From assembly GCA_009993955.1 (NCBI GenBank), contig JAACSL010000001.1:1-64000 (forward strand): a stretch of DNA of 64,000 nucleotides. Reading direction: 5' to 3'. The translations under genes were made by a program, and so were the position numbers. Numbering within the stretch: the stretch's first letter is position 1; the number at the start of each line of letters is the position of its first letter. The DNA comes from Paraglaciecola sp. Its GTDB lineage: Bacteria; Pseudomonadota; Gammaproteobacteria; Enterobacterales; Alteromonadaceae. The notes beneath the pieces are model-generated. The model saw only the letters and a program-made list of their open reading frames with translations, did not search any database and had not been told where the DNA came from. Below, piece by piece: positions 55,491 through 64,000 of this stretch.

Positions 55491-57557
55491 CTATATTGAA
55501 TATTTTACATCGAAAGAAACAAAATCCCGATCCGCTAGACCGTTAGTGGTACCTACACCCCCCCAGAAGCTGTTATAGCCTACTGATGCTGACCACTTGC
55601 TTAAATAATCAAAGGTTAGCGTAGCACTCGCTGACTTACGACCTTCAACAAACAAAAACATTGGATCAGGTGTTATACCATCAACATCGTGGGCAAACGT
55701 CAGGCGAGCCTGTAAATTCACACCAGAAAATACGTTGTTATACGATGCATTGGCCAATAAACGATACCCCCACGCACTCTGAGTTGGGAACTGATTCAGT
55801 TCTGGCCCATCGGATAGGCCTATATGTAAACCTTTACGATCATTGCCACTGGCTGTAGGTTGTAAAGACGGTGTTCTTACTGAACCCGGGCCGTTAAGGC
55901 GAATAAAGCTTGGATCAGGAAAGTCGTTAATGTTTACGTATCCGACTTCACCTAATACCACTAAATTGTCAGTGCCTAACATTGGGCCAAAAATATGCGT
56001 TGCGGTAACCTGAGCCTGAACGGTATCAGAGGTTAAATATCCACTTGCAGCTTCACCTGGCCCCACCACAAAACCGTAGTAGTTATCTAACTGAGAAATA
56101 CCCGCAAAATCAGGACGCAAACCAGCATTCGCTAACTGTTCAGGCATGGCCACATACAACAATTCAACGTCATCAATTTGCAACGGCTCATCTTTGCGGT
56201 AGGCAATTTCGCCCGCAATAGCCGTTTCACCTATGTTGGTGCTAAAACTAAAGCCATATAACTTGAGATCTTCTGGGTATTCAAACTGAACTTTAGTAAA
56301 GGCTTGTAAATCGGTGATGTTGTCTCTATCGATGGTATGCGTTGCCATATAAGCTAAATCAGCACCGATTCCAGCTTGCGTAAAGTTTGATGCAACACCA
56401 GAGATTAAGGGTGCTTTACTGTGATAATTTATTAAATAAAGACCAAACTCTATTTCATTCAAAGCTTCAGCAAAATACGATAATTTCACCCCGTATTGGC
56501 CTTCGTCTTTGGCGTCTGTATGCGCATCATCACTGTAACCACGAACAGCCACCTTTGTTGGGTAGGCTAGATAGGCTGACCCCAACTGCGCTGCTTTGCC
56601 GCCGGCACGCAATTGGCTGCCGATGGTATTTAAACCAGCTAATAAAAACTCTAAGTCTATGTCTGGGTTACCACTGAAACCTAATTGGATATTCTGCGCT
56701 TGACCGCCCTCACCGGCAAAATCGTTGGTGGCAAAATAACTGCCAGCTTGAGGTAAGCGACTGCGTTGCCATTCGTATTGGTAATACATCGACAAACTTA
56801 ACAGGTCAGTTAATTCAAATGACGCAAACACCGTACCGACTGGAATAAAAACTTCTTTTAGCTCCGCACCGGGTGATAAAGCCCGTGTCACATCAACTGG
56901 ATTGATTGTATTGATGCCATGTTGAATGAAGGTACTTTCACCCCAGCTAATTACCTGCTGACCGATACGCAAACTAACGGGTGTATCACCAATACTAAAG
57001 TCTGAATAGAAAAAGGCATCGAGTAAGCGAATATCGCTACATAACTCTTCACTGGCCTTATCTGAAGCACATGGATCTTGAGCCTTGCCAGTAATTGGGT
57101 TGGTCCATTTACGTTCTTGATCGCTGACTTCAAAATCATAAAAATACATACCGCGTAAAAATACGCCCATGTCTTTATAACGGATGTCTAATTCATGCAC
57201 GCCTTTGAATATGGTCGAAAAAGGTTTGCCTTGATCAAAATTCAGATTGCCTAAGTCGCCGTTGGTTGAATACGCGGCATCGGTTGACGCCCAAACGTCA
57301 GCAGAACTGTACAAAGGATTGGTGATAGGATTGTAACCAGACCAATTCAGATTTAGCTGATTGCTGTTACCCACAGTGCTGAAATCAATCTTTTCAACCC
57401 GCACGCTGCTACCCAAGGTAAAATTCGAGTCGAAACTGATTGACCAGTCTCCATCACTCCAATTTGCTGCATGTGTATTAGCAGCACTTAAGCTTAGTAC
57501 GGTGGCAACACTGAGTGCCAATGGTGATTTTTTAAATATGGCTGAACCATACAACAT
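55491..57557 (-). CDS. DUF1302 outer-membrane beta-barrel candidate
   Basis: 688 residues from ATG at 57557 (GGGAGAG upstream); the GTG at 57578 is ignored. Signal peptide FKKSPLALSVATVLSLSAANTHA, then NWSDGDWSISFDSNFTLGSSVR. The rest is rich in alternating polar/aromatic strands (ELDIRYKDMGVFLRGMYFYDF, VSLRIGQQVISWGESTFIQHGINTINPVD) and ends with an aromatic strand (FVSFDVKYSI), as outer-membrane barrels do. RIGQQVISWGE is the most conserved DUF1302 block. First gene of the module, with its own promoter region of about 190 bp. Confidence 0.87.
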   Translation of the reverse strand: MLYGSAIFKKSPLALSVATVLSLSAANTHAANWSDGDWSISFDSNFTLGSSVRVEKIDFSTVGNSNQLNLNWSGYNPITNPLYSSADVWASTDAAYSTNGDLGNLNFDQGKPFSTIFKGVHELDIRYKDMGVFLRGMYFYDFEVSDQERKWTNPITGKAQDPCASDKASEELCSDIRLLDAFFYSDFSIGDTPVSLRIGQQVISWGESTFIQHGINTINPVDVTRALSPGAELKEVFIPVGTVFASFELTDLLSLSMYYQYEWQRSRLPQAGSYFATNDFAGEGGQAQNIQLGFSGNPDIDLEFLLAGLNTIGSQLRAGGKAAQLGSAYLAYPTKVAVRGYSDDAHTDAKDEGQYGVKLSYFAEALNEIEFGLYLINYHSKAPLISGVASNFTQAGIGADLAYMATHTIDRDNITDLQAFTKVQFEYPEDLKLYGFSFSTNIGETAIAGEIAYRKDEPLQIDDVELLYVAMPEQLANAGLRPDFAGISQLDNYYGFVVGPGEAASGYLTSDTVQAQVTATHIFGPMLGTDNLVVLGEVGYVNINDFPDPSFIRLNGPGSVRTPSLQPTASGNDRKGLHIGLSDGPELNQFPTQSAWGYRLLANASYNNVFSGVNLQARLTFAHDVDGITPDPMFLFVEGRKSASATLTFDYLSKWSASVGYNSFWGGVGTTNGLADRDFVSFDVKYSI

Positions 57558-57744
57558 GTTTTCTCTCCCTCGCCACACCCGTTAATTTAACTGATGTAAC
57601 AGCATAGTCTAGTGAACTTTATATTAACAAAATCATTACATCATTTGCCTTTGATAGCAAGAAGAAATCGTACCAGTTGGCCACAGATCATTTCTTTTTA
57701 TTTCAACGGCTTGAGTATAGAAAATAACCATAAACTCGGTATTT

Positions 57745-57978
57745 TTAGGTCATTTTTTCAAAACTAACGATTTTATTCTTTTCATTTACTATGAGCCGAA
57801 AACGGCCTTTAATGCCTGTAACTGTAACAAATGGTCGTAAGTTTTTGGTTGGCACTTGTACCCTAATTCCGCTTTCATCAGCCACCACAGCTGAGTTATT
57901 GCCGGCATAATATAGTTGCTGACACTGCTCATAACTTAGCTGTAGTGAAAAATAATAGGTACGCATGTCTTTACCCAT
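57745..57978 (-). CDS. DUF2835 family protein
   Basis: 77 residues. YYFSLQLSYEQCQQLYYAGN at the start, and RPFVTVTGIKGRFRLIVNEKNKIVSFEKM at the end match the DUF2835 pattern known from Vibrio and Alteromonas. An ATG at 57978 overlaps the pepN stop (TAATG); a second ATG at 57966 would give the more usual short N-terminus. The family often sits next to pepN; no function is known. Confidence 0.85.
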   Translation of the reverse strand: MGKDMRTYYFSLQLSYEQCQQLYYAGNNSAVVADESGIRVQVPTKNLRPFVTVTGIKGRFRLIVNEKNKIVSFEKMT

Positions 57979-60605
57979 TATTCACCAGTGTAATGCAAAC
58001 TCTTACTGACTTTTTCAAACACGTCTTTACTCAAATCAGGGGCGTTGCTGAGTCGCATGAGTTGATGTTGCATTAAGGTTTGGCGACGGTTATCTACCTT
58101 TTGCCACTGCGTTAGCGGCGTCACCAACCGAGCGGCAATTTGCGGATTAATCTTGTTTAATTTCAGGATATAGTCAGCTAAAAATGCATAGCCACTGCCG
58201 TCAACCGCATGAAAGCCAGGTACGTTATAATAAGCAAAACTTCCTACGACAGAACGCACCCTATTGGGATTATTAATGCTGTATTGCGCATGCGCAGCCA
58301 ATATATCTAAACGTGCGAGTATATCTTGACGTGGCGTATTAGCGTGTAATGCAAACCACTTATCCAAAACCAAGGGCTCATGCAACCATTTTTGTTCAAA
58401 TTGCAACATCAAATCATCGAACAACGCTAGGTCACCTAGTTGCGCAGCAGCCAGTGCGCCTAAAGAGTCCGTCATGTTATCTGCCTGAGCAAATTGATTA
58501 AGAATCAATATCTTAGATCTTGGATCTTGGCTAAGCGCCAGATATTTTAAACACAGGTTATTTAAACGACGTTGCTCCACCTGAGATTGTTGATAGGCAT
58601 AGCGTTCACCAACAGGCTGATAATGTGCCAACCAAGCGCCTACACAATCTGTCGCCAATTTTTCATACAGCCACCTACGTGCTGTATATAAACTATCGAT
58701 ATCGATACGATCCCGTTGTTGGAACAAGGTTTCAAAACTTGGCAAACTGAGCATTTCAGTTTTTAACGCTTTGGCTAAATTTGATGCAGCTAAAAGTGAT
58801 GTAAATGTAGACACTACAACAGCAATTGATTCTTTAGCTTGTTCGACACCATGTTTAGCGATGCCATGAATACAACGACTGTAGAGACTTTGACTGGCAT
58901 CCCAACGAGCAAAATCGTCAGGCGAATGCCGCATAACATGGGCTAAATCAGCATCGCTGTATGCATAGTCGAGGCGCACAGGGGCGGTAAAATTATGCAA
59001 CAAAGACGGTATTGGTTTTGTGGTAATATTCTCAAAGCAAAAATGATTGATGGACTCTTTTATGTCTAGAATAAGGGTGGTGTCATTGGTGCTGTTTAAT
59101 GGGAAACACTGGCCTTCATTGCCGAGTAAACTCAGTCCTAATGGAATATGCAAATTTTCTTTATGCTTTTGGTCTGCCGTCGGTTTGGTATGTTGTTCAA
59201 TGGTCAGTTCATAACGATGAGCCTCAGCATGATAAACATCACTAACCTTGAGGCTGGGTGTGCCTGATTGACTATACCAACGTCGAAATAAACTTAGGTC
59301 GTGCTCATTGGCATCTTCCAATGCTTGCACAAAATCATCACAGGTCACCGCTTGACCGTCAAAACGTTGGAAATATAAATCCATGCCCCGGCGAAAGCCA
59401 TCTGCACCGAGTAAGGTGTGTAACATGCGAATGACTTCTGCCCCTTTGTCATACACCGTTACCGTATAAAAGTTATTCATCTCGATCACTTCATCAGGAC
59501 GAATAGGATGCGCCATGGCACTGGAATCTTCAGCAAATTGATTTTCTCGGATCACTTTGACACTTTTTATACGATTGATTAGGGGCGACGCCATGTCGGC
59601 GCTGAATTGCTGATCACGAAATACGGTTAAGCCTTCTTTTAAACTCAATTGAAACCAATCTCGGCACGTCACCCGATTACCTGTCCAGTTATGAAAATAT
59701 TCGTGTGCAATGACGGACTCTATATTAAAAAAGTCTTCATCTGTGGTCGTATCTGCAGAAGCCAGCACAAATTTGCTGTTGAATACGTTCAAGCCTTTGT
59801 TTTCCATTGCCCCCATATTAAAAAAGTCAACAGCCACAATCATGTAGATATCAAGATCGTACTCGAGACCAAAGACCTCTTCGTCCCACCGCATGGCCTT
59901 TTTTAATGAGTCTAAGGCATGTTGCCCTTTGGCCAGTTGGCCCTTATCAACAAATAGTTCCAGAGCAACGGTTCTGCCACTTTGGGTCGTAAATGTATCC
60001 TTCAATAAATCAAAATCACCTGCGACCAAAGCAAACAAATAACAAGGCTTCTTAAACGGATCCTGCCACTTAACCCAATGTCGCCCGTTGGTATCTGCGC
60101 CACTGGCTATTTTATTGCCGTTGGCTAATAACATGGGAAACGCTTGTTGATTGGCGGTGATCGTCACATCAAAGGTGGCAAGCACATCAGGTCGATCTAG
60201 GTAGTAGGTTATCTTACGAAATCCCTCTGCTTCACATTGTGTGCAGTAGGCACCCGAAGATAAATACAAGCCCTCTAAACTGGTATTGAGATGCGGGTAT
60301 ATTTTTGTTTCTATGCAAAGTTCGAATTGAGCTAGGTCTATTTCAATGACTAACGAGGTGGCGTTTTTTTGGTACTGTTTAAACGCTTCGCCGTTCACTT
60401 TGACTGAAGCTAATTCTAGTTGCTCACCATCTAGTACCAAAGGTCGCTTGTGTTCACCATTTCTTTTTACTTGGGTAATACACTTAACCAAGGTGTGCGC
60501 ATCGTGTAAATCGACGTTCAGACTAACATGGTCAATAAAAAAATCAGGTGGGCGGTAATCAGAGCGCAACTTGCTGGAAGGTGGATTCAGTTGAACGTTA
60601 GACAT
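57978..60605 (-). CDS. pepN: Aminopeptidase N (M1 family)
   Basis: 875 residues from ATG at 60605, with GAGG upstream; a TTG three bases earlier is ignored. Zinc metallopeptidase that removes N-terminal residues from peptides in the cytoplasm. GAMENKGLN (exopeptidase motif) and HEYFHNWTGNRVTCRDW (HExxH plus the later glutamate in LKEGLT) are complete. The four-domain layout is typical of the E. coli type (870 residues). Its stop overlaps the DUF2835 start. Confidence 0.96.
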   Translation of the reverse strand: MSNVQLNPPSSKLRSDYRPPDFFIDHVSLNVDLHDAHTLVKCITQVKRNGEHKRPLVLDGEQLELASVKVNGEAFKQYQKNATSLVIEIDLAQFELCIETKIYPHLNTSLEGLYLSSGAYCTQCEAEGFRKITYYLDRPDVLATFDVTITANQQAFPMLLANGNKIASGADTNGRHWVKWQDPFKKPCYLFALVAGDFDLLKDTFTTQSGRTVALELFVDKGQLAKGQHALDSLKKAMRWDEEVFGLEYDLDIYMIVAVDFFNMGAMENKGLNVFNSKFVLASADTTTDEDFFNIESVIAHEYFHNWTGNRVTCRDWFQLSLKEGLTVFRDQQFSADMASPLINRIKSVKVIRENQFAEDSSAMAHPIRPDEVIEMNNFYTVTVYDKGAEVIRMLHTLLGADGFRRGMDLYFQRFDGQAVTCDDFVQALEDANEHDLSLFRRWYSQSGTPSLKVSDVYHAEAHRYELTIEQHTKPTADQKHKENLHIPLGLSLLGNEGQCFPLNSTNDTTLILDIKESINHFCFENITTKPIPSLLHNFTAPVRLDYAYSDADLAHVMRHSPDDFARWDASQSLYSRCIHGIAKHGVEQAKESIAVVVSTFTSLLAASNLAKALKTEMLSLPSFETLFQQRDRIDIDSLYTARRWLYEKLATDCVGAWLAHYQPVGERYAYQQSQVEQRRLNNLCLKYLALSQDPRSKILILNQFAQADNMTDSLGALAAAQLGDLALFDDLMLQFEQKWLHEPLVLDKWFALHANTPRQDILARLDILAAHAQYSINNPNRVRSVVGSFAYYNVPGFHAVDGSGYAFLADYILKLNKINPQIAARLVTPLTQWQKVDNRRQTLMQHQLMRLSNAPDLSKDVFEKVSKSLHYTGE

Positions 60606-60632
60606 CAAGTCAACCTCTCTAGGGTAAATGAT

Positions 60633-60665
60633 AATAAAATGGCTGAGATAAGCGATACCTCAGCC
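60633..60665 (-). terminator. Terminator of nhaC
   Basis: Minus strand GGCTGAG-GTATCGCTTAT-CTCAGCC followed by ATTTTATT. A 7-bp stem with short T-rich tail directly after the nhaC stop. Confidence 0.65.
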
Positions 60666-60674
60666 TAAACTGAT

Positions 60675-62165
60675 TTAAATCTTAGTTGGCTGAGCCTCGA
60701 TTGATTGTGCTTCAGGAATAGGAATACGCAATATTCTAATGCCAAGGTGGGCATAAATAATCGCTAATACTGGATTGATTAAGTTAAAAAATGCAAACAC
60801 AAAATAATCCAACGGATTCACCGACAGCACACTTTGCATATACACACCACAAGTATTCCATGGGATCAGGGGTGAGGTTAAGGTACCTCCGTCCTCTAAG
60901 CTACGAGACAGATTAAGTTGATTTAAACCTCTTTTAGCAAATTCTTCTTTGTACATGCGACCTGGCATTACGATGGCCATGTATTGATCCGCTGTCAGAA
61001 TATTGGTGCCGATACACGTCAAAATAGTGCGGGTGATCATATCTCCCGCTGTCGTGGCGCCTTTCAAAAAGGCACTGACTACCCGCTTTAACAAGCCCAC
61101 ACGCTCTAACACAGCCCCAAAGGTCATAGCACACATGATGAGCCAAATGGTATTGAGCATACTCGACATACCACCACGACTCAGCAAGTCGTTAAGAGTC
61201 TCGCTAGTTGTACTAAATTTTACGCCATCAAATAACGCCGTCCACACCACAATAATGCTGGCTTTTACTGATGAAATACCCTCTAAACTCATTGACTGAG
61301 CTAAACCTGCCACTGTATGCGGCTGAAAAATCACCGCCCACACTCCACCAAGCAAGGCGCCTAGTGCAACAGCGGGGAAAGCAGGCACTTTTTTAATTGC
61401 CATGGCCAATAATACAATGAGGGGCACCAACATGTGTGGCCCCAAATTAAATTCTTGGTTCAGCATGGCTTGCATCTCTTCAATGCGATTAGCTTGCGCA
61501 TCAGGTTCAAAACCAAAACCCACCGCCACAAACAACAACAAGGCAATTACAATGCTCGGCACCGTTGTCCATAACATATATTGGATGTGTTCAAATAAAT
61601 TGGTCCCCGCGATAGCCGGTGCGAGATTAGTGGTTTCAGACAGTGGTGATATTTTATCGCCAAAATAGGAACCAGAAATAATTGCCCCTGCGGTGATTGG
61701 CGCAGACATGCCCATGCCAATCGACACCCCCATTAATGCCACACCCACTGTCGCTGCGGTGGTCCATGAACTGCCAATACTCAACGCTACAATGGCACAA
61801 ATTAAGCAGGTTGCCGCATAAAACATAGATGGATTAAGCAAGTCCAAGCCGTAATAAATCAATGTAGGTACGGTACCCGATAACATCCACGTGCCGATCA
61901 AAGACCCTACGGCCAATAAGATTAAAATGGCGCCTAAAGAACGAGAAATGCCTTTAACGATACCTTTTTCGATATCATCCCACACGTAGCCATTTTTAAG
62001 CCCAATGATGGCTGCAATCCCCATGGAAAAGAGCAAGGCAATCTGATTCGGTCCGTACGAAGAATTGTCTTCAAATAAATACACAGAGCTGCCCAACAAC
62101 CCAACCAAAATCACAATCGGGATCATGGCGTCCAGTAAGCTGGCGTCTTTTATTTTTTGTTCCAT
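60675..62165 (-). CDS. nhaC: NhaC-family Na+/H+ antiporter
   Basis: 496 residues from ATG at 62165, which has TTAGGTGG upstream; a GTG at 62174 is the alternative. About twelve transmembrane helices. GSSWTTAATVGVALMGVSIGMGMS, ISGSYFGDKISPLSETTNLAPAIAGTNLFEHI and SLEDGGTLTSPLIPWNTCGVYM are NhaC signatures. It exchanges sodium for protons at the inner membrane, and some relatives exchange malate or other acids. It starts 15 bp after the sodium symporter gene, suggesting one operon. Confidence 0.9.
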   Translation of the reverse strand: MEQKIKDASLLDAMIPIVILVGLLGSSVYLFEDNSSYGPNQIALLFSMGIAAIIGLKNGYVWDDIEKGIVKGISRSLGAILILLAVGSLIGTWMLSGTVPTLIYYGLDLLNPSMFYAATCLICAIVALSIGSSWTTAATVGVALMGVSIGMGMSAPITAGAIISGSYFGDKISPLSETTNLAPAIAGTNLFEHIQYMLWTTVPSIVIALLLFVAVGFGFEPDAQANRIEEMQAMLNQEFNLGPHMLVPLIVLLAMAIKKVPAFPAVALGALLGGVWAVIFQPHTVAGLAQSMSLEGISSVKASIIVVWTALFDGVKFSTTSETLNDLLSRGGMSSMLNTIWLIMCAMTFGAVLERVGLLKRVVSAFLKGATTAGDMITRTILTCIGTNILTADQYMAIVMPGRMYKEEFAKRGLNQLNLSRSLEDGGTLTSPLIPWNTCGVYMQSVLSVNPLDYFVFAFFNLINPVLAIIYAHLGIRILRIPIPEAQSIEAQPTKI

Positions 62166-62180
62166 TTTATCCACCTAACT

Positions 62181-63533
62181 TCAAGCCATTACCGAACGGT
62201 AAAACATCAAAATGATCACAACAGGACAAACAAATTTGATATACCAAGGCCATATTTTCCAAAATAATCCCCGCTCGGCTTGTTCATTACCGTGTTTAAT
62301 TTCCGCTAGTATCTGATCACGCTGCCAAACCCAGCCAGCGAATATACACAACATCAAACCCAACAAGGGCTGACTGTATTCTGTGGTAATGGCGATAACT
62401 AAGCCGAAAAGTTGTTGAAAATTCAGCGCGATTACGCAGCTAATCACAAATATACCGAGTGCTAGTAACCAAACAGAGCGTTTGCGCCCCATGCCCTTAC
62501 TTTCTACCACGTAAGCAACCGGCACTTCCAACATGGAGATAGAAGATGTCACCGCCGCAATAATCATCAAAGCGAAAAACGCCAAGACAACCACATTACC
62601 CACCGCCCCCATGGTGTCGAAAAACGCTGGTAACACTGCGAATATCAAACCCGGACCTGCTATCAGGTCGCCGCTTTCAGAAAAGATTTCTACCCCATTG
62701 TGCAGCGCTACATACATAGCAGGAATGATCAACAAACCCGCTAAGATGGCCACGCCAATGTCAACCATGGCAACGGATGCACCAAGGGAAGATAGTTTTT
62801 CATTTTTGCCGATGTAAGAGCCGTACACCAACATGGTACCAACCCCCAAAGACATAGAGAAAAACGCTTGGCCCATGGCACCAATCAATAGATCTGGATT
62901 GAGTATTTTAGAAAAATCAGGCAATACGTAGTGTTTTAAGCCTTCCATAGCACCATCGAGTGACAGTACGTAGATAATTAATAATGAAATGATCAACAAC
63001 AAGGCTGGCATTAATCGCACTGACCAACGCTCTATCCCATCTTTCACGCCACCAGAGACAATACTCGCGGTTAATGCCATAAATAAACCGCAAAATACGA
63101 TATTTCTAGTTACGCCACTGTCTGACGACATATCGGCGGTGAGCCATGCACTGACTTCACTTTGGCCTAACATATTGCTGATAGGCGCTGCACAAAAAGC
63201 CACCATTACGCCGGCGACAATGGCATAAAAAGCCAAAATGAGAGAAACCGTGATAAAACCCCAGACGCCAGTAAAACGACCAATTTTGCTTCCGGTAATT
63301 TCACCTAAAGCATCAACCATGTTGGCTCGTGTTGCACGGCCAATAATCAATTCGGCCATCAACACCGGGTAGGCTAAAGCAAAAGCGAGAACGATATAAA
63401 CCAAGACAAACGCAGCGCCGCCATTACTGGCAACTTGAGTAGGAAAGCCCCAAATATTACCCAAACCAACCGCGGATCCAGCGGCCGCTAATATGAAACC
63501 AATTCGAGAGGAAAACTCACCACGTGCACTCAT
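62181..63533 (-). CDS. Sodium-dependent transporter of the NSS (SNF) family
   Basis: 450 residues, about twelve transmembrane helices of the LeuT fold. RIGFILAAAGSAVGLGNIWGFPTQVASNGGAAFVLVYIVLAF is the N-terminal sodium- and substrate-binding stretch (split here by family convention as AAAGSAVGLGNIWGFP and the following residues). Moves an amino acid or a related amine with sodium; the substrate is unknown. Co-directional with nhaC, which could recycle the sodium taken up. Confidence 0.9.
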   Translation of the reverse strand: MSARGEFSSRIGFILAAAGSAVGLGNIWGFPTQVASNGGAAFVLVYIVLAFALAYPVLMAELIIGRATRANMVDALGEITGSKIGRFTGVWGFITVSLILAFYAIVAGVMVAFCAAPISNMLGQSEVSAWLTADMSSDSGVTRNIVFCGLFMALTASIVSGGVKDGIERWSVRLMPALLLIISLLIIYVLSLDGAMEGLKHYVLPDFSKILNPDLLIGAMGQAFFSMSLGVGTMLVYGSYIGKNEKLSSLGASVAMVDIGVAILAGLLIIPAMYVALHNGVEIFSESGDLIAGPGLIFAVLPAFFDTMGAVGNVVVLAFFALMIIAAVTSSISMLEVPVAYVVESKGMGRKRSVWLLALGIFVISCVIALNFQQLFGLVIAITTEYSQPLLGLMLCIFAGWVWQRDQILAEIKHGNEQAERGLFWKIWPWYIKFVCPVVIILMFYRSVMA

Positions 63534-63578
63534 TTTTCACCTATTATTCTTATTATTTTATGGATTGCTACAATGTAG

Positions 63579-63604
63579 AAAGGGCTATTTTCATAGCCCT
63601 TTTT
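63579..63604 (-). terminator. Terminator after prc
   Basis: AAAGGGCTA-TTTTCA-TAGCCCTTT with Ts at both edges. A 9-bp stem 15 bp after the prc stop on the minus strand, separating prc from the sodium symporter gene. Confidence 0.85.
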
Positions 63605-63618
63605 GCGGATATTACTGC

Positions 63619-64000
63619 TTACTTTTGATGAATGGCATACTTCCCAGTCGATAACAAATCAAACGTGATGCTAGCGGCTTCATCCAAAAAGGGATCAATT
63701 TCCGGTGCATCACTGGGCACGTCATCGAGCGACGTTACAACAGCTAGACCAAGACGAGTCAAACGTTCATTGACACGCGCCAAGGTGCGCGCTTCGTTTT
63801 CAGTTTTCTCTTTAAGACGCTCAGACTCAACCAAAGAAATGGTTTTGTCTTCTTTTTTCAGTTTGTAACGAGCGATATCGTCAAAGATGTAAGCAAACTC
63901 AGGATCGTGACTTACCCGTTGATTGTGTATAGACGCAAGTTGCTCAGCCACCGATTTTGTGTCGCCAAACGTTGTATAACTGGCGCGCTCAATACTGTCC
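63619..64000 (-). CDS. prc: Tail-specific protease Prc (S41), C-terminal fragment cut by window edge
   Basis: About 126 C-terminal residues are visible; the frame is open to the right end. DSIERASYTTFGD, DPEFAYIFDDIARY, EARTLARVNERLTR and DPFLDEAASITFDLL match the C-terminal helical domain of E. coli Prc/Tsp (DPEFxYI..DIARF, LARLNERF, PDPYLDETVNIALDL). The active-site domain lies outside the window. Periplasmic protease that degrades tagged proteins and trims envelope proteins. Confidence 0.85.
   Translation of the reverse strand, partial: DSIERASYTTFGDTKSVAEQLASIHNQRVSHDPEFAYIFDDIARYKLKKEDKTISLVESERLKEKTENEARTLARVNERLTRLGLAVVTSLDDVPSDAPEIDPFLDEAASITFDLLSTGKYAIHQK

Overview
The window reads as a chromosomal segment of a marine gammaproteobacterium of the Alteromonadales (Glaciecola/Paraglaciecola/Alteromonas-like). 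This is inferred from protein resemblance, a slightly AT-rich base composition judged by eye, and gene order: pepN, pyrD, zapC, rlmKL, uup, rmf and fabA keep the order they have in E. coli, with Alteromonadales-type insertions (DUF2835, the giant NAD-glutamate dehydrogenase, DUF3466). No rRNA, tRNA, insertion sequence, integrase or CRISPR array was seen. Both ends are cut: the left end lies inside a CPA2-type cation:proton antiporter gene and the right end inside prc (tail-specific protease).

Left third (1-17 kb). The methylcitrate (propionate) operon comprises a GntR-family regulator, prpB, prpC, acnD and prpF, preceded by an alanine-glyoxylate-type aminotransferase. Two copies of the palindrome ATTGTCGACAAT precede the regulator. 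Then, on the minus strand, come ychJ-like, a SulA-like cell-division inhibitor with a LexA-type box, msrQ-msrP (periplasmic methionine sulfoxide repair), dgt, yfbR and alaA. A membrane-anchored LRAT/NlpC-P60-like protein and a DUF2189 membrane protein follow on the plus strand.

Middle (17-37 kb). The branched-chain 2-oxoacid dehydrogenase operon (E1alpha, E1beta, E2 with two lipoyl domains) ends in a clear terminator. Next is a tight operon of rlmJ, an uncharacterised Hanks-type kinase with a large unknown C-terminal half, tesB and a gamma-carbonic-anhydrase-like protein. A nine-gene minus-strand uronate operon (kduD, kduI, TRAP transporter P-Q-M, IclR regulator, uxaC, uxuB, kdgK) imports uronates and converts them towards 2-keto-3-deoxygluconate phosphate. 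It joins two entry routes, but mannonate dehydratase and KDPG aldolase are not in the window.

Right third (37-64 kb). The conserved block from fabA/rmf to pepN carries envelope, translation and nucleotide genes: DUF3466 (HAF-like repeat, surface protein), uup, a glutaredoxin-like protein, rlmKL, zapC, pyrD and gdhB. Inserted between gdhB and DUF2835-pepN is a four-gene module (DUF1302 beta-barrel candidate, DUF1329, YCF48-like propeller, MMPL/RND transporter). It looks like a trans-envelope pathway for a hydrophobic substrate and is the best candidate here for a poorly described system. Beyond pepN lie nhaC and a sodium:neurotransmitter-symporter-type transporter, then the end of prc.
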